Source of the DNA: Myxocyprinus asiaticus
Lineage: Eukaryota > Chordata > Actinopteri > Cypriniformes > Catostomidae
DNA length: 64,000 bases
NCBI RefSeq assembly: GCF_019703515.2
Contig: NC_059382.1
Span: forward strand, 13,681,001-13,745,000
Direction: 5' to 3'
The position numbers were made by a program, and so were the translations under genes. Below, piece after piece: positions 1 to 21,359 of the stretch. The notes under the pieces are model-generated. The model worked only from the letters and a program-made list of their open reading frames with translations. It was not told the DNA's origin and did no database searches. The first letter of the stretch is position 1; each line of letters starts with the position of its first letter.

Positions 1-48
1 GGTATGTAATGTTCATTGCAATATCAAGTGAACTGAATCAATAGGGAA

Positions 49-356
49 TATCTCCGGTTACTCATGTAACCTCGAGACATTGCAAAACTTGGCCGCACTA
101 CTACTTCAGAGTTTCGAGGAACGAGCGACGCGTTCATGTCCCTCAGTCAGAAAATTCTGAAGAAATTATGTTTGAGCTCTCGCTTATATAGGGAAAATGC
201 ATGCCTAAAGGGGCAGGGCTCAAACATCATTGCCAATCATAAGATTGGCATTATGATACAAGGGCTTCAACTAGGTCGTGGAAAAGGAATTAGCGTTCAT
301 TGCAATGTCTCGTTCCCTTCATCTCAGGGAACCGAGGTTACCGAGTAACCGGAGAC
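49..356. mobile_element. Foldback DNA-transposon relic at left edge
   Basis: Inverted arms: TCTCCGGTTACTCATGTAACC near 51-71 matches the reverse complement of GGTTACCGAGTAACCGGAGA at 336-355. The motif gttcattgcaat also occurs twice, near 11 and 294. I recall similar sequences as common in cyprinid genomes. Any coding reading inside is fortuitous. Confidence 0.55.
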
Positions 357-360
357 GTTC

Positions 361-2770
361 TGACACTTTGCCGTTACGACAGTAGAAAAACTGTTTGTGT
401 TTTTCTTTTTGTTAATAGTAAATGGCTGAATAAATGTACTGGAAAGAAAATAATTAGTTATATGTGACATCACCTTGTCCTGGACAATAATGAGTGATAT
501 GAATGAGATTTGTTTATGACAAACTGATTTTGCCTGGCTCCCACGTTTATGGTTTCACTATATGCCAATTATAAGAATATAAAAAATACCATCACTTCCC
601 ATGAGAAAGTATGTATTTTTTGTAATAAACTATTTCAGACTTTTCTGAGAATGCTGTGGAAAAGAAATTGATCAGCTAAGCACATAGCTATTGATGGTAA
701 GTACATAGCCACCCTTAGAACTGAAAATATTGTAAGGTAATTTTATTCCATTTAAAGCAGAACTTGAATTGACTGAATAATATATGAAGTCAGATGCATT
801 ATTATAATTATATGGCAGCAAAGGTCAGAAAACAACATTTTCAATTTACAGTTGACAGTGTATTTCTTACTTTTCTGTAAGCCAATAAATATAAAATCTT
901 CAATTATTCCTTACCATATTCCTAGAAACAGATAAATATTTAAGTCCTTTTTCTACTGTAAATCTAAACATTGACTTTCACTTTAGTAAAAAAGGACTTA
1001 AATATTTATCTGTTTCTCACACACATTTATCATATCACTTCTTTAAACCACTTCTATTCTTAAGTTTTAGAAAAGAAGTGACAAAGTATTTTACATATTG
1101 AATATTTAGCTGTATGGAATATACTGTATAATAAATAGGTCTATCAGTTGTATAGGACAGAAAAGAGTAAAAACACACACGTTCATACAATGGAAGCTGC
1201 GGTGTTACATCGTCCCCATTATAATATTAATTGACAAACCTTTAAACAGCTTATTTAAACGCATGTTATAGTTTTGTCTAGTCTAATGTTAACCATTTAA
1301 AATTCGCACTGAACTTCGAACTTGGTGGCTGTTTGTTTTTCTGCAACTTATGCACCTTATTTTGCAACACAGAAGTAAGCAGCGGCTGCATTTCCGGCAA
1401 ATGTGACAAAGTTCCGCTGGCATGACCGCAGTGTAAATAACTAAGGTTATAATATCAGAATTTGGTAATATGAGCTTAGAAACTATAACACAACCACAGG
1501 ATGTGCAGCAGAATTATGTGCCAATGTCAGATAGTTTTCTAACGTCAGCATTTATAATAAAAGAGTAAGTAAATCATTCACTTGTTGCTGTGTGTTGTAT
1601 TGAAGAAACAGTAATAAAATTTGCTTCTTTCTTTACCGAGAACGTGATGATGCATTCTTTCTGGTCTCCATGTAAACCCCCATTCATATGTACCTGCATA
1701 ACCTCCAGTGATACCTTTATTTGTTTATTTCCAAAGGCGATGTTTCATAAGCCATGCTGAATGCGGTATCTGCGTGTCTGTTTACTATGCACCGCTAAGA
1801 AAAGAGAGAATGCTCTCTGACAAGAACGGAGAGTAAAATGCGTTTATTATTTTGCCAAGATCAAACAAAATGCAGTTTTGGTTCAAAGAAAGTTGAGGCA
1901 GCATTTCCCGGCAGCTTTCTCCTCTCTGCAGGTTGTGTAAAGTTTGTGGAAGCGTGTCAGACAGCGCAGAGTTTATGACAATCGTAATTAATGATAATAA
2001 TATGTTGACATTTATTGCCAGCCTGTAATTTAAAGCAGCATAATGTAGTATTTTTGTATAACTAAAATAGCTGGAAGTGGCTGATACCGGAAGTGGTCCA
2101 CATTCAAGGTTGAAAATGGCGTCATCCTAGTTTCGCTGAAAAATAAGGTGGATACGATATGGTCCCTCTGTTTTTGGTTACTAAGGCTATATGAACGACT
2201 TCTCAACTGGCCAATCGCAGACCACTTGAAAGTAGCTATTAGTAGTCAATCCGAATTCAGGAGGCGGGACCTGCCAGAAAATAAGGTGTCAATTTTGCCA
2301 GTGCCTTCGGTTCAGCGCTCCCACCTCCCGCTGGTCCGTCCATGGTTAGAGAGAATTTCTGTACACTAATTAAAAATAAATAAATAATAATAATCACAAT
2401 TCAGTCAATGGTGCTGCGGCATCACCTCAGTATAAGTGTCAAAAACCTCCTCGCTGTTCTGGTGGCCATACGTATAATAACTCATTTTAGGTGGGCATGT
2501 GCAAAATCCTTTGAAAGATAGGTGGGCATATGGCATATGCCTACGTATGCCCTAGACTACAATACTGCATAAAGCTCTATAAAGATGTGGGAAAGCAGTT
2601 TCACAATAGCAGGTCCATCATGTAATCTGAATGACTAATGAGCTTTGTGGAAGTCTTCAAAAGAGGGCTTATAGCTGGAGTCAAGGGTTCTCTTGTTGAG
2701 ATGGGAAAATCAGGAGAGGGCAACAACAAAGAAAACATCCATTAAGAAACCATAAACCAACCCATATAAC
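361..2770. other. Intergenic, no gene recognised
   Basis: AT-rich sequence with one strong hairpin (listed separately). The 2080-2370 stretch is GC-richer and includes a 73-codon ORF without recognisable domains. A few segments (for example near 2460-2560) look like degraded repeats. Confidence 0.4.
924..1018. repeat. 28-bp perfect inverted repeat (hairpin), truncated foldback MITE
   Basis: The arm gaaacagataaatatttaag (plus tccttttt) at about 925-952 is exactly reversed at 990-1017, around a 37-base loop. The central part (aatatttaagtcc ... ctcacacacatttatcatatcactt) resembles the middle of the foldback element at 62.3-62.9 kb, so this is probably its truncated core. Confidence 0.7.
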
Positions 2771-2925
2771 CAGGGCCGTAGCAAGAAATTTGGGCCCCCT
2801 AACTATATATTGCTCTGGGCCCCTTACCTATTAAAATAATACAGTTTTGAATTTGTTATGGGGCCCCCCTGGACCTTTGGGCCCCTAGAATCATTACCAC
2901 CTTTCACCCCACTGGCTACAGCCCT
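2771..2925. mobile_element. Short MITE with cagggccgtagc / gctacagccctg ends
   Basis: A 155-bp unit starts CAGGGCCGTAGC and ends GGCTACAGCCCTG, near-perfect terminal inverted repeats, with G/C-run interior (gggccccc). No coding capacity. Confidence 0.6.
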
Positions 2926-4829
2926 GTATATAACTAACCAGTCTGGAAACCTAGTCAACAGGCAAACACAAATTGAATGAAATACGTGGTTTAAAAATGA
3001 AAGCTTCCCATTTTGAGAGGCATGATTGAAGACATTTCTAAATGTAAATGAGCAACGACTATATGACCACAGGACGTGCCTAACGTCTCTATAACAGGGC
3101 CATCTTGTGACCATCTCTAAATAACGAAACTACAGGCAAGGCTTTGCTAATTTAGCAATTATTTTTCTCTAAAGGGCCAAAATATCATGAATTGTTATAT
3201 CATGATATAATAGCATTTTATTGAGATGTGCATATTAATTAATAGTTCGTGTCAAATTTGATTAGACCAGTGGCTCATCTTATCTAATGTAAATAGTGGG
3301 AGTGGCACTGCCCCACAGGCCCCCCCTTAGCGCCAACCCTGCAGTGATCGCTTCGCATCATCTCTGATTAACATCAAGGCTACTTGAAGTGTTGTAGGCA
3401 ACTTTAAATTATGGCCTACTGAGGATGTCCTACAACTTCGATTTGACAAATAATACAAGAAGACCAAAGATACGGCAAAATAATTAATTGTTCAACTTAG
3501 CATGTTACTTGTTTTTTTGTACAGTGTTGTGGTGTTCCTTTACATTCATATAGCAATAGTATAACATTACAATGCCTTGCTATCATGACATTTATTGTTT
3601 AAAGACCCTTTTGCTATCCTTTTCCATTCATTTGTTCATACAGTGTAACAATGATGTACTTTTACATTTATAATTTCTATTTTACAGTCCTTTTATACAT
3701 GTTTAACAGACAATTAGATTAAAAAATACTAGGGGTGCAAAACTGAACTATCACAGAGAGGCAACAGCCTGTTTTGTTTTTGACAGTCACAAAATGATAA
3801 TTACAAAATGCCACTGAGTCACTCATAAGGCTGTGCCCTTCATTGATAGATTTGATTAACTTAAAATGCAAAATGTGTAAGTTGTTTACCATTTTAACCA
3901 GCATATGTAAGGCAGTCATACCCTCTCAGACAACCCCAGCCTACATGTTTAATACAACTTAAACAGCATGACAAATAAATAGTGTCATTTTAGTTTTAGT
4001 ACAAGTATAAGTGGTTCATCAGAGAGAGATATGACCCTGTATTAAACTGGTTACTTGGGAGAGCAAAGGTTTAACTGAAAACACTTATATATCAGATTTG
4101 CCTTGTGTTTTAAATGTATAGAAAAGTATGACTATTATGAAGTATACACCTGCATAGTATGAATAAAATTTTGCATAAATCAGTAGTAATCACAGAATTA
4201 TTGCATTTCGTCTTGTAATTTCTCTTATTCAACTTCTTAATCAGCATAATAGTTTTAACACATTTTACAATTTTCACCAATCCAGAGATAGCATGATAAC
4301 ATGCAGCAGCCATAGTTTTGCAATTACTTGCTATCAACCTGCTGTCAGTCCGTCCATCGCATAAATATCACTAGAGTAGTACATTTGGTCTTTGCAACAG
4401 ATGTCCATTAAGCTTTGCCAAATCTGATTGTCACTACATTGTTTTTTGGTTCGAGAAGATCAAAGAAAATCAAAAAAAGGTCAACCATGAGTATCAAATA
4501 TATGAATACACAAAACATGAAACCTCTGTGATAAAGTTGGGATGCAGGTGGGGCCACTCTGTGGCCAAAACAGAGCAAGTGTGACAGCTTTAGACTCTAG
4601 GAAGAAAAACACTTTCACTGACTACCTGTTCCTCAGCTGCCATTTCATTAGCACTGTATTTTCTGCTGTGCTGGACAGAGTCGGATTAGACAGACAACAA
4701 TCAATCCTATTAAAGCAGTCTTTGTAAGCTGTAGCAATACACACATGCTTGTGTTCTCCTTTCTGTCTTTCTCATCCAGTTGGTTATCTGTCTTTCCTTC
4801 TTCAGTTATACTGTCCCCCTCTTTGCTTC
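2926..4829. other. Region downstream of guanylyl cyclase, no gene recognised
   Basis: AT-rich sequence holding the 3' flank or 3' UTR of the cyclase. No protein-like ORF or clear repeat boundary was seen. Confidence 0.35.
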
Positions 4830-13303
<8,474 letters not shown>

Positions 13304-13422
13304 TGTCCTCCTTTAGAAGCCGTTATGAGAGATGGCTGTTACAAAAAAACCACCTAGAAAACACGAAATTGTGCAACTGAATTGAAGTCATGGCACAACT
13401 TTACCCTAATTTTCAAGGCCAA

Positions 13423-13820
13423 ATATACACTGGAAAAAAAATGTGCTCCTTGTGGTAACATCTAAATTAACTGGTTTTAATTAAGTAGAATTTAACATCA
13501 CAGAACCAACCTGACTAAATTAGGTTACACCAACAAAATCAATTTTAGGGGTTAAATCAGACAGAAATAGCTCCTTAAAGTGACAACAGCATGATACTAT
13601 TTTTTCCTAGTGTAAACATAAACATTTGCTTCATGTGGTACATCTAAAATAACTGTTTCTTTTTTTTTTTTTTTCAAGTAAAAAAAAAAATATTGTTTAA
13701 CATTACTGGATCCACCTGAATGTATTTGGTTAATACTATAACAACATTAACTTTAAGGGTAAGATCTGGTAGAAATAAATCTTGAAAGGTATCAATTGCA
13801 GGTTACCACTTACAGTAATA
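13423..13820. mobile_element. Two adjoining MITE-like repeats upstream of the cyclase ORF
   Basis: Repeated wording (tgtggtaacatctaaattaactg and tgtggtacatctaaaataactg, each followed by aagta ... ttaacat ... ccaac/ccacctga) shows two related units of about 190 bp. The second half is an inverted relative of 42022-42207. Confidence 0.5.
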
Positions 13821-14009
13821 TTTTTGGCCTTGAAATATATATAGGCCTGTTAATTGTCATATATATGTTGTATATCATATAATCATGGCTTATTAATTAA
13901 CTAACAGGTTTATACTCCAGAAATGTCCAATTTACATTTACTCCTATTTTGTCAGTAAGAAAACTAAAACACATTACCTAACAAAATATAATAAAACAAA
14001 TGCACTTAC

Positions 14010-14230
14010 CATTATTTTTGGGACTCTGGACGCATGAAAAGATTTCCATAAAGTTTTACCTTTTTCCTCCAATGCGTTTCCTTCATGAACTGAATTTAAT
14101 AATTGCGCGTGATATCCTTGAAAGAGTTCACGATGTTTTTCTTCTTTTCCAACACCAATAGTTCCTTGGCAGCATAAATAAATGCGAATGAATCCGATAT
14201 CTTAGCTCACAAACAACAGTTTGATGAGGC
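14010..14230 (-). other. Probable 5' noncoding exon of the guanylyl cyclase
   Basis: On the minus strand a strong donor (AATAATG|GTAAGT) ends at 14010. A possible acceptor (TTGTAACAG, ending at 13336) lies just upstream of the first coding exon. That layout implies a 5' UTR exon and a short first intron. The upstream limit is an estimate; no clear TATA box was identified. Confidence 0.4.
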
Positions 14231-15171
14231 TCGTCAGTGGCGTTGAGAGACTTCAACTTCAGCACCCTGGAGAGCTACTTAATGCCTGCAGTCATCAATC
14301 CAAGTGCCCTTTTGCACCTTCACAATTCACACCTAAAGTTTAGTAACATTTCCCAGCTTCACTGTTATGAATATTAATGTATACCCACTCTGTAGTTTTG
14401 AATTGGCTAGTGTTTTTAAATGAGTAAAATGTTACCTTATCGTCGTATCACAATTTCTTGTATCGGTGATGAGTTTCAAAATAATTAAATACATTTTTTA
14501 GCCTTGTAAAATAATTAGCGATGTGTATGGTTTTAAATATCAACAAGCCTAGATCTTTCTGTATTCAATCAAAGTCCTTTGAAAGTGACCCGCGGATGAA
14601 TCTAATCCATACTTGCTCATGGACAAAATAAGAGGATTGCATACACACGTTAACTCTTCAGACCCACCTTTAGACTGAGGTAGTCAAGAATGCATTTAAT
14701 TGAAGAAGCATAAAATATTGTTAATGAGTATTTTGTTGTACAGCATTCGTATAATTATCACAAGTGATGCATTAAATACACATTAAGATGAAGGCATTTT
14801 ATGCGTCAAGAATAAATTAAATGTAGCAGCCAATATGACCCAAACATATAACTTCATTTTGCTATTTGTACTCATTGATTTTCACCAATATCCAATGATA
14901 ATGTTTTTTATGAATCATAATTATTTATTAATTTTTTTTCATTTCCAGCAATCAGTACAAAACACATTGTACAGCCCCCCCCCCCCCCCCCCCCAAGACA
15001 CACTTATTAATTAGGTGAGTCACATGGCTTCATCTAATAAAATAGATACGAAAAACAGCTGAATCAATATTCTTAAAAAATGTTTTATCTAAATTTGTAT
15101 TTTATTTAATTCTTATTTTATTTCTTGTTTAGTTAGTTTTTCAGATATGGTTTGCCTTAGGTAAAAGATAA

Positions 15172-15173
<2 letters not shown>

Positions 15174-15222
<49 letters not shown>
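15174..15222. repeat. (AAT)n microsatellite
   Basis: About 16 uninterrupted AAT/TAA units. Confidence 0.9.
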
Positions 15223-15223
<1 letters not shown>

Positions 15224-16071
15224 GATGTTTTAGCTGGGTCGTACAAGGTCTGAGTAGCCTATTTCTCCTCGTCATGGAGACCCCTCGGTGCATGAGAGCT
15301 TAGGCGATGTAATTAGGCTTCTGTTTGGTGCATTTGTGATAGGCCCACTTCAATTGAATATGCGCGAGGTGCATTGGGTATAATTAAAGTTAACGAAGGG
15401 AGCTCCCTTGGACGATCCCTAGAGTTCTCTCACATTTTTGCGTGCGTCAGTTTTGTGACAAGTCTGAGGAGCTCTCTGGTCTCATTTAGACTATTAGAAA
15501 AATATGTTTGGTTTACAGAGAAATAAAAAGCCAATGGTACAAATAAATGATTCTAAAAAAATTGTGCATGCTGTTAAAATGATATAAGCAGCATTATGTC
15601 ATTGTATCATGGTTTAATAAAGTGTTTTCCGTCACATGAATAATATGAGAAACATTAAAACGTTCTGTTGAACAAAAGACGAGACTTGACTTTCTGACTG
15701 TAACTTTATGGACTTCTGATTTGCTTGAGAGGCTTAATGCACCTGGGCAATCTGTGTAGGCCTGTGCACTTTTGCCCTCAGGTTGCCACAGAGGTTTTCT
15801 TGTGATTTGTGCAATGAGAGATAGAGGGAGAGAGGGAGGGGGGAGAGAGATGGGGAGAGAGGGAGAAAGCAATTCTTCCGTTGTGCTGACCCATATCCAA
15901 TAAGCCTCTGAGCTTCTTAAATGTTACACCTTGACACCCTCTGTCCTACAACTGGAAAGAGAGGATGCAAACTCAGCAACCATGACCCAGTGCACAAGAT
16001 GACAGCTATCTGCAGAACTCAATAACAGTTTCTGTTATGGGAAACAAGTTACAACCCAAAAGGGCTTGGTC

Positions 16072-16077
<6 letters not shown>

Positions 16078-16133
<56 letters not shown>
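16078..16133. repeat. (TA)n microsatellite
   Basis: About 28 TA units, uninterrupted. Confidence 0.92.
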
Positions 16134-16136
<3 letters not shown>

Positions 16137-18042
16137 TTTATTTGGACTAATTTACTATATTTGAACTCTGTGAAAAATGTAGGCCTATTTCAGATTATAC
16201 GTTATAATATTTGTGCTAGAACTGTTTATTCCAAATTCCAACTGGTGCTCTCAAGGACAAGACAATCGTTTTTGTTTAATTTTACTACCATCTAGTGGAT
16301 GAAAAACTTAAGCACGAAACGTACCTGTACAGTATTTTTGTAAAGTGCCATTTTTAAGCAGAGGCTGAATTTGGGTGTTATACGAGATTGACTCTTAAAG
16401 GTCAGTGTGATTTAGCAGATACATGACAAAAAAGCATAGCAATAAAAAACTGTTCATTTGTAAATTGCTTAATTTATTGCATTGGTATGTGGTGCTTGCT
16501 GAATTACAGCTTGTAAGCTCTGTGTTTTGTGTCTCAGAATGAAACAATATCTATCTGTCTGTCTGTCTGTCCGTCCGTCTGTCTGTCTGTCTATCCTTTT
16601 CTATTGGACCTGCAAAACCTTCAAAATTCAAGCTTTTAAAATGATTTTCAAATTTCAGGCAACGTTTTGTCAAGCCAGGATCAAAGTTTGTCTTGACTAA
16701 CTTTATTTTTCTAGTTTATATAGGAGCTGTACATTTGAAATCAACATGAGATAACTGTTCATTCTTCTTTCACTTGCATAATGGGATGTTTAGCATTGTG
16801 AAATGAAAGATCTGTCATAATTTACTCAAAAAGAGATATTGGACAGAATGAAGGCTTCAGTTTCACTTTCATTGTATGGAGAAAAAAACATGCAATGAAA
16901 GTGAATGGCGACTGAGACTGAACATTCTGACTAACATCTCCTTTTGAGTTAATTTACATTTACTGTTCATTTATATTTACTGTAATGGGGTGAGCATACA
17001 ATAAACTCAGTAAAATGTGATTCCACAAGCAAATGTTTTACTTCGTCACCAAACTTTTTTAAATCCAGGTACATTTTTGGAAATCTTTGAATATCCCTTT
17101 ACAGAATAGATATTACAGATGTTATCCCAAGTTGTCTGACTGTAACCTACATTATGACAATTAAATAGATATAATCAGGTAAATTACAGTTTTTCTCAAT
17201 CACTTTGGCTAATTTTTTTAAACAGTCTTAACATTCTCTAAACTGTAAGTGCAATTGTCACAACTGTTTTATGGGCTCTATTGCATGTCTGCAAAATGTA
17301 GTAACTCACCCAAAACATTTAATTCATGCTTCAAAACCTAGTTATTGTGTCAGTAAATTGGCCAATGCCACCAAAATAAAAGTTTTTTTGTCATCGTGTG
17401 AGCCGTACTGGTCAAAATGTTTATATGAATTTTCACCATGGCAGTCAACCCTGGAAATATTTGTTATATTTTGTTCTACTTTTTTGTTAACACTGACTGC
17501 TTACTGTACTATACAAGAATGTCAGTTTTGTCTAGCTGAATGCTATTGTGGATCACACTGAGCTTTTTAGATTCCGATTTCAACAGTAGGTAAAAGTTTA
17601 CTGGGAAAAGTCAGTACTGCCCAATACTGTAGTACACTTGTATATGCACATTTGTATGTATACAGTATATTTATTTTTGTAGCAATGTGTTACATGTAAA
17701 CAGAAAATTCACATTTGCACATCCATTTTTACACATTTCTTACATGCAAAGTACAGTGAACAGAAAATTGGCACAAAATGACATCCATCCAAATAAATGC
17801 AACAATGTAACAACCTGTGGTAGCTCTGTAAAAAACAATAAATTGTACCTCATCACAGCACGTAACACAACAAGTTCCCATCTTCTTGGTGGACATCCTG
17901 TTGCTCTTGTTGGTCTGGCCAGAGATTTAGCAGACATCACAAACATTCCATGTCATAGATATTTTTGGAATATACATGTATGTCTGACAGATTTTGATAA
18001 TTGAATGGATCATTTTGCATGTGATGGCTCACACGATGAAAG

Positions 18043-18233
18043 TATGTTTTTTTTTTTTTTTTTCTGATTACTATAACAGTTTTTATTGATTCACACAATT
18101 GACAAAGAAAAGCAAAACATACATTCACAGAATCAAAATTTAACCCCCATTATTCCCTTTCCCCCTCCCAATCCCCAACCTCACCCTGACCCTGTGGTCA
18201 CACTTGAATATAAAAAAAAATAAATAAAAATAA

Positions 18234-18302
<69 letters not shown>

Positions 18303-20950
18303 TGTATAAATAAAAATAATAATAATCACACACATTTAAAACTACACATCTCTCTCCACTGCCCCTCCCCGAGAGCCCTCCAAGAAGGCCCCATTTTTTA
18401 TTAAATGAATCTAAATTGCCTTGCCTTCTACCTGAAATTTCCTCGAATGCTGCCAACCTCCCTATCTCTGTGCACCACTCTTGAAATGAGGGCACTCCAG
18501 CCAACTTCCATCCCCTAAGTACAATCTGTCTGCTGATCATAACACTAGCTAGGACCCAATATCTGTCCCCTATAATAATGACCGCATCATCACCTGAAAT
18601 ACAGAGTCTGGGGCAAAATGAAATTTGAGTGCCCAGTACGTCACACATAAAACTCTGAACTCTCGACCAAAATTCTTGGATCTTAACACACCACCAAAAA
18701 ACATAGGTTGTCCACCCATCTTCTGATTGGCATCGCCAGCAGGTGGGTGTGTCTTTCAGACCAAGCCTATACAATCTAGAGGGGGTCCAATAGTATCGAT
18801 GTAAAATCTTAAATTGCATAAGTCGCAACCTTGCACCTCTAGATGTAGACTTGACGTTTTTTAGAATACTAGCCCACACTCCCTCCTCCAATACCAAGTT
18901 TAGATCTTTCTCCCATAATCTCTTGAGAGAATCCGAAGCTCCGTCCCCCAGTCTCTGAATTAGCAGGAAGTAATACACTGATGTCTCATGACCTTTTCCA
19001 AAAGCAGTAATCACCACTCCCAGAGTATCTGCTGCTTTAGGGGGGTGTATGCTACTCCCACAAATAGTACAGAGCAGGTTTTTGCAGCTGTAAATACCTT
19101 AAGAACTGAGATCTGGGAATCCCAAAATGTTGAACCATATTCTCAAAGGATCTGAACACTCCACTCTCATCTAGGTCACCGAGCGTATTAACCTCCCTCT
19201 CAATCCATTCTGTACAGCAGAAAGGGACTTATTAATACATCATTTTGGTTTCAGCCATATTGTCAAGGCTACATTTAAATAAATGTCTGAATTAAACACT
19301 CTGGACACTTTTGTACATACCGAGTGCAAATGCGAGATAACAGGGTGTAACTTAACTTCTCCGGTTAGTTTGATAGAGAGACTTTGCAATGGCGAAATAG
19401 GGTTCAAGAACTTCCTGTTCAATACAAAACCAAGGAGGGGCTCTCTCAGGTGGAAGTGACCAATGAGCCAAATGCCTGAGACCGAATGTATAATAATAAA
19501 ACAAAATCTTGGGTAGTCCTAGCCCACTTTTGTCAGTCAGCCTATGCAATTTGAAATGTAATCTGGGACATTTATCATTCCAAATGAAGGACTTCGTTAT
19601 GCTATCAAATTGCTTGAAATAAGAGAGGGGGAAATCTACAGGGAGAGATTGTAGCAGGTAGTTGAATTTTGGAATACAATTCATTTGAATAACATAAACC
19701 TTCCCAATCATAGAAAAATAGGATGAAGCCCGCCTGCCCACATTGCCAAAACCTTTTTTATTAAAGGGTCAAAATTAACTCCAACTAAATCACACAAATT
19801 TGTTGGGAATAAATTACCCAAATACTTAATGCCCTGTTTGGGCCACTGGAAGGCGACCGGCTGAAAAGCCGTAACCGGGCAGTATGCTGTCAGAGCCAAA
19901 GCTTCGGATTTAGACCAGTTAACTCTGTATCCTGAGAACTTAGAAAAGGAATTAATAATTCTGTGGAGGCAAGGCATAGATCTAGTGGGGTCGGAGAAGA
20001 ATAATAAAATATAATCTGCGTAAAGCAAAAACTTATGCGCCACACAACCTGCCACCACCCCTGGAAAATCATCTTCCCTTCTTATCGCGGCTGCTAATGG
20101 TTCCAGGGCAAGACAGAACAATAACGGTGAAAGAGGGCAACCTTGCAGAGTGCCCCTAACCAGAGAAAAATAATCTGAAATTAATTCATTTGTTTGTACC
20201 GCCGCTACTGGGTGTTTATAAAGTAACTTAATCCATCCAATAAAAGTATTCCCGAACCTGTACATTTCCAAAATCTTAAAAAGATAATCCCATTCTACCA
20301 TATCAAACGCCTTTTCAGCGTCAAGTGAGATGGCAGTGACCGGAGTCTGATCATTTACCACTGACCACATGATATTGATGAAACGCCTAATGTTATCAGA
20401 AAAGCTGCGGCCCCGAATGAAACTTAATCGGTCAGCCAAAATGTTTGAGAATATTTTAACGTCTAGCTGGATCAGGGAAATTGGATGGTAACTCTAACAT
20501 TTGCTTGGATCTTTGTCCTTTTTAAGAATCAGACTGTGTCATGGTTGGCGTGAGCTTTCCATTTTCTAATGATTCTGTATAACTTCTAACAAAGGTGGAG
20601 CCAGTTCTGTAGCATAAGATCTAAAAAAATCAGCGGCAAAGCCGTCTGGCCCCAGAGACTTGCCTGTAGGAAAGGCCTTAATTACCTCACCATGTTCCTC
20701 CAAGGTTATCTCAGAATCAAGAGATTTATTTATTTTATTTTTTTGCTCAGTCATCAGTTTAGGAAGTTCTAATGGTTCCATAAAGTTTCTAATATCTTCA
20801 TCAGTAGACAAAGATATGGAACTATAAAGATCAAGATAGAATTCTTTAAAAGCATTATTAATATCAGTGACCGAGGTATAATGAGAGAATGTTTAGAAGT
20901 TGTGAAGAGTATGACAGTTTCACTGAGAATCAACTTGTCAGTTTTGATCA
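18043..20950 (-). mobile_element. L1/Tx1-type LINE, 5'-truncated, with degraded reverse transcriptase
   Basis: Minus-strand frames spell reverse-transcriptase blocks in order: TGKSLGPDGFAADFF (near 20.65 kb), FIRGRSFSDNIRRFIN and AISLDAEKAFDMVEWDYLF (20.4-20.3 kb), RGTLQGCPLSPLLF (20.1 kb), the catalytic box as LLYADY rather than YADD (20.0 kb), then a C-terminal PTCWRCQSEDGW zinc-knuckle-like segment (18.75 kb). Several frameshifts and the YADD-to-YADY change mean it is inactive. A T run at 18043-18063 on the plus strand is the poly(A) tail of the minus-strand copy. A (TA)n tract lies just inside the 3' end. No ORF1 or endonuclease is seen, so the copy is 5'-truncated. Confidence 0.85.
18236..18301. 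repeat. (TA)n microsatellite in LINE 3' region
   Basis: About 32 AT units. They create the artefactual IYIYIY tail of the overlapping minus-strand reading frame. Confidence 0.92.
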
Positions 20951-21359
20951 GCATGCCATGTGCATTTAGTTATTGTCCAAATTGTAGACAATTGTACTTA
21001 CTCTTTTGCACACATGTGCCAAAACACGTGCAATTTGCTTAAATGAATAAGAAATTCAAATCTGGTGTGAACAAGAAACTAACTGTTCAGATAATTGAAC
21101 TTATTGTTTTGAAAAAATAAATATAAAATTCTCATTCAAGAATTGAGCCAAAGCGACTGAGCAAACTGTAATTTTTTAATGAAAAAATCTGTAATTAATT
21201 ATACTGATTTTGTTATTGACTTGCTCCCCACATTTTGACACAAGTTCAAATGTTATGCTATACAGTTAATAAATCAATGGTAGGCTGTGCGTTTGTAAAT
21301 CCTCTTGAAGTTTTTATTGGCCACTAGAAGGCGCTCAGTGAGAACTCTAGACATTTGTG

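Larger units (their letters stand above)
14230..17181. other. Intergenic between cyclase and nested transposons
   Basis: Contains a C run (14977-14994), an (AAT)n tract near 15174-15222, a (TA)n tract near 16078-16132 and a (TCTG)n tract near 16553-16592. A non-repetitive stretch at about 15230-15480 might be regulatory. A partial foldback MITE lies near 16790-17000. No gene recognised. Confidence 0.45.
17182..21172. mobile_element. DNA transposon relic split by a LINE insertion
   Basis: The left end ATTACAGTTTTTCTCAATCA (then CTTTGGCT) at 17182-17209 is mirrored at 21145-21172, whose reverse complement is ATTACAGTTTGCTCAGTCGC then TTTGGCT. The two outer parts (17182-18040 and about 20900-21172) are AT-rich host-like transposon sequence, and the interior carries an L1-like LINE. 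A smaller inverted pair, CATCGTGTGAGCC near 17391 and GGCTCACACGATG near 18026, sits within the left part. Superfamily not determined. Confidence 0.65.

Noticed and set aside
14977..14995. CRISPR-like or regulatory meaning of the C run
   Set aside because: Simple homopolymer, probably assembly-sensitive.
15594..15872. Proline/serine-rich minus-strand ORF
   Set aside because: It starts in a purine-run low-complexity tract and lacks splice or domain support.
18181..18400. Long tail of the LINE frame with repeated IY
   Set aside because: Artefact of the (TA)n run; the true LINE stop cannot be placed within it.
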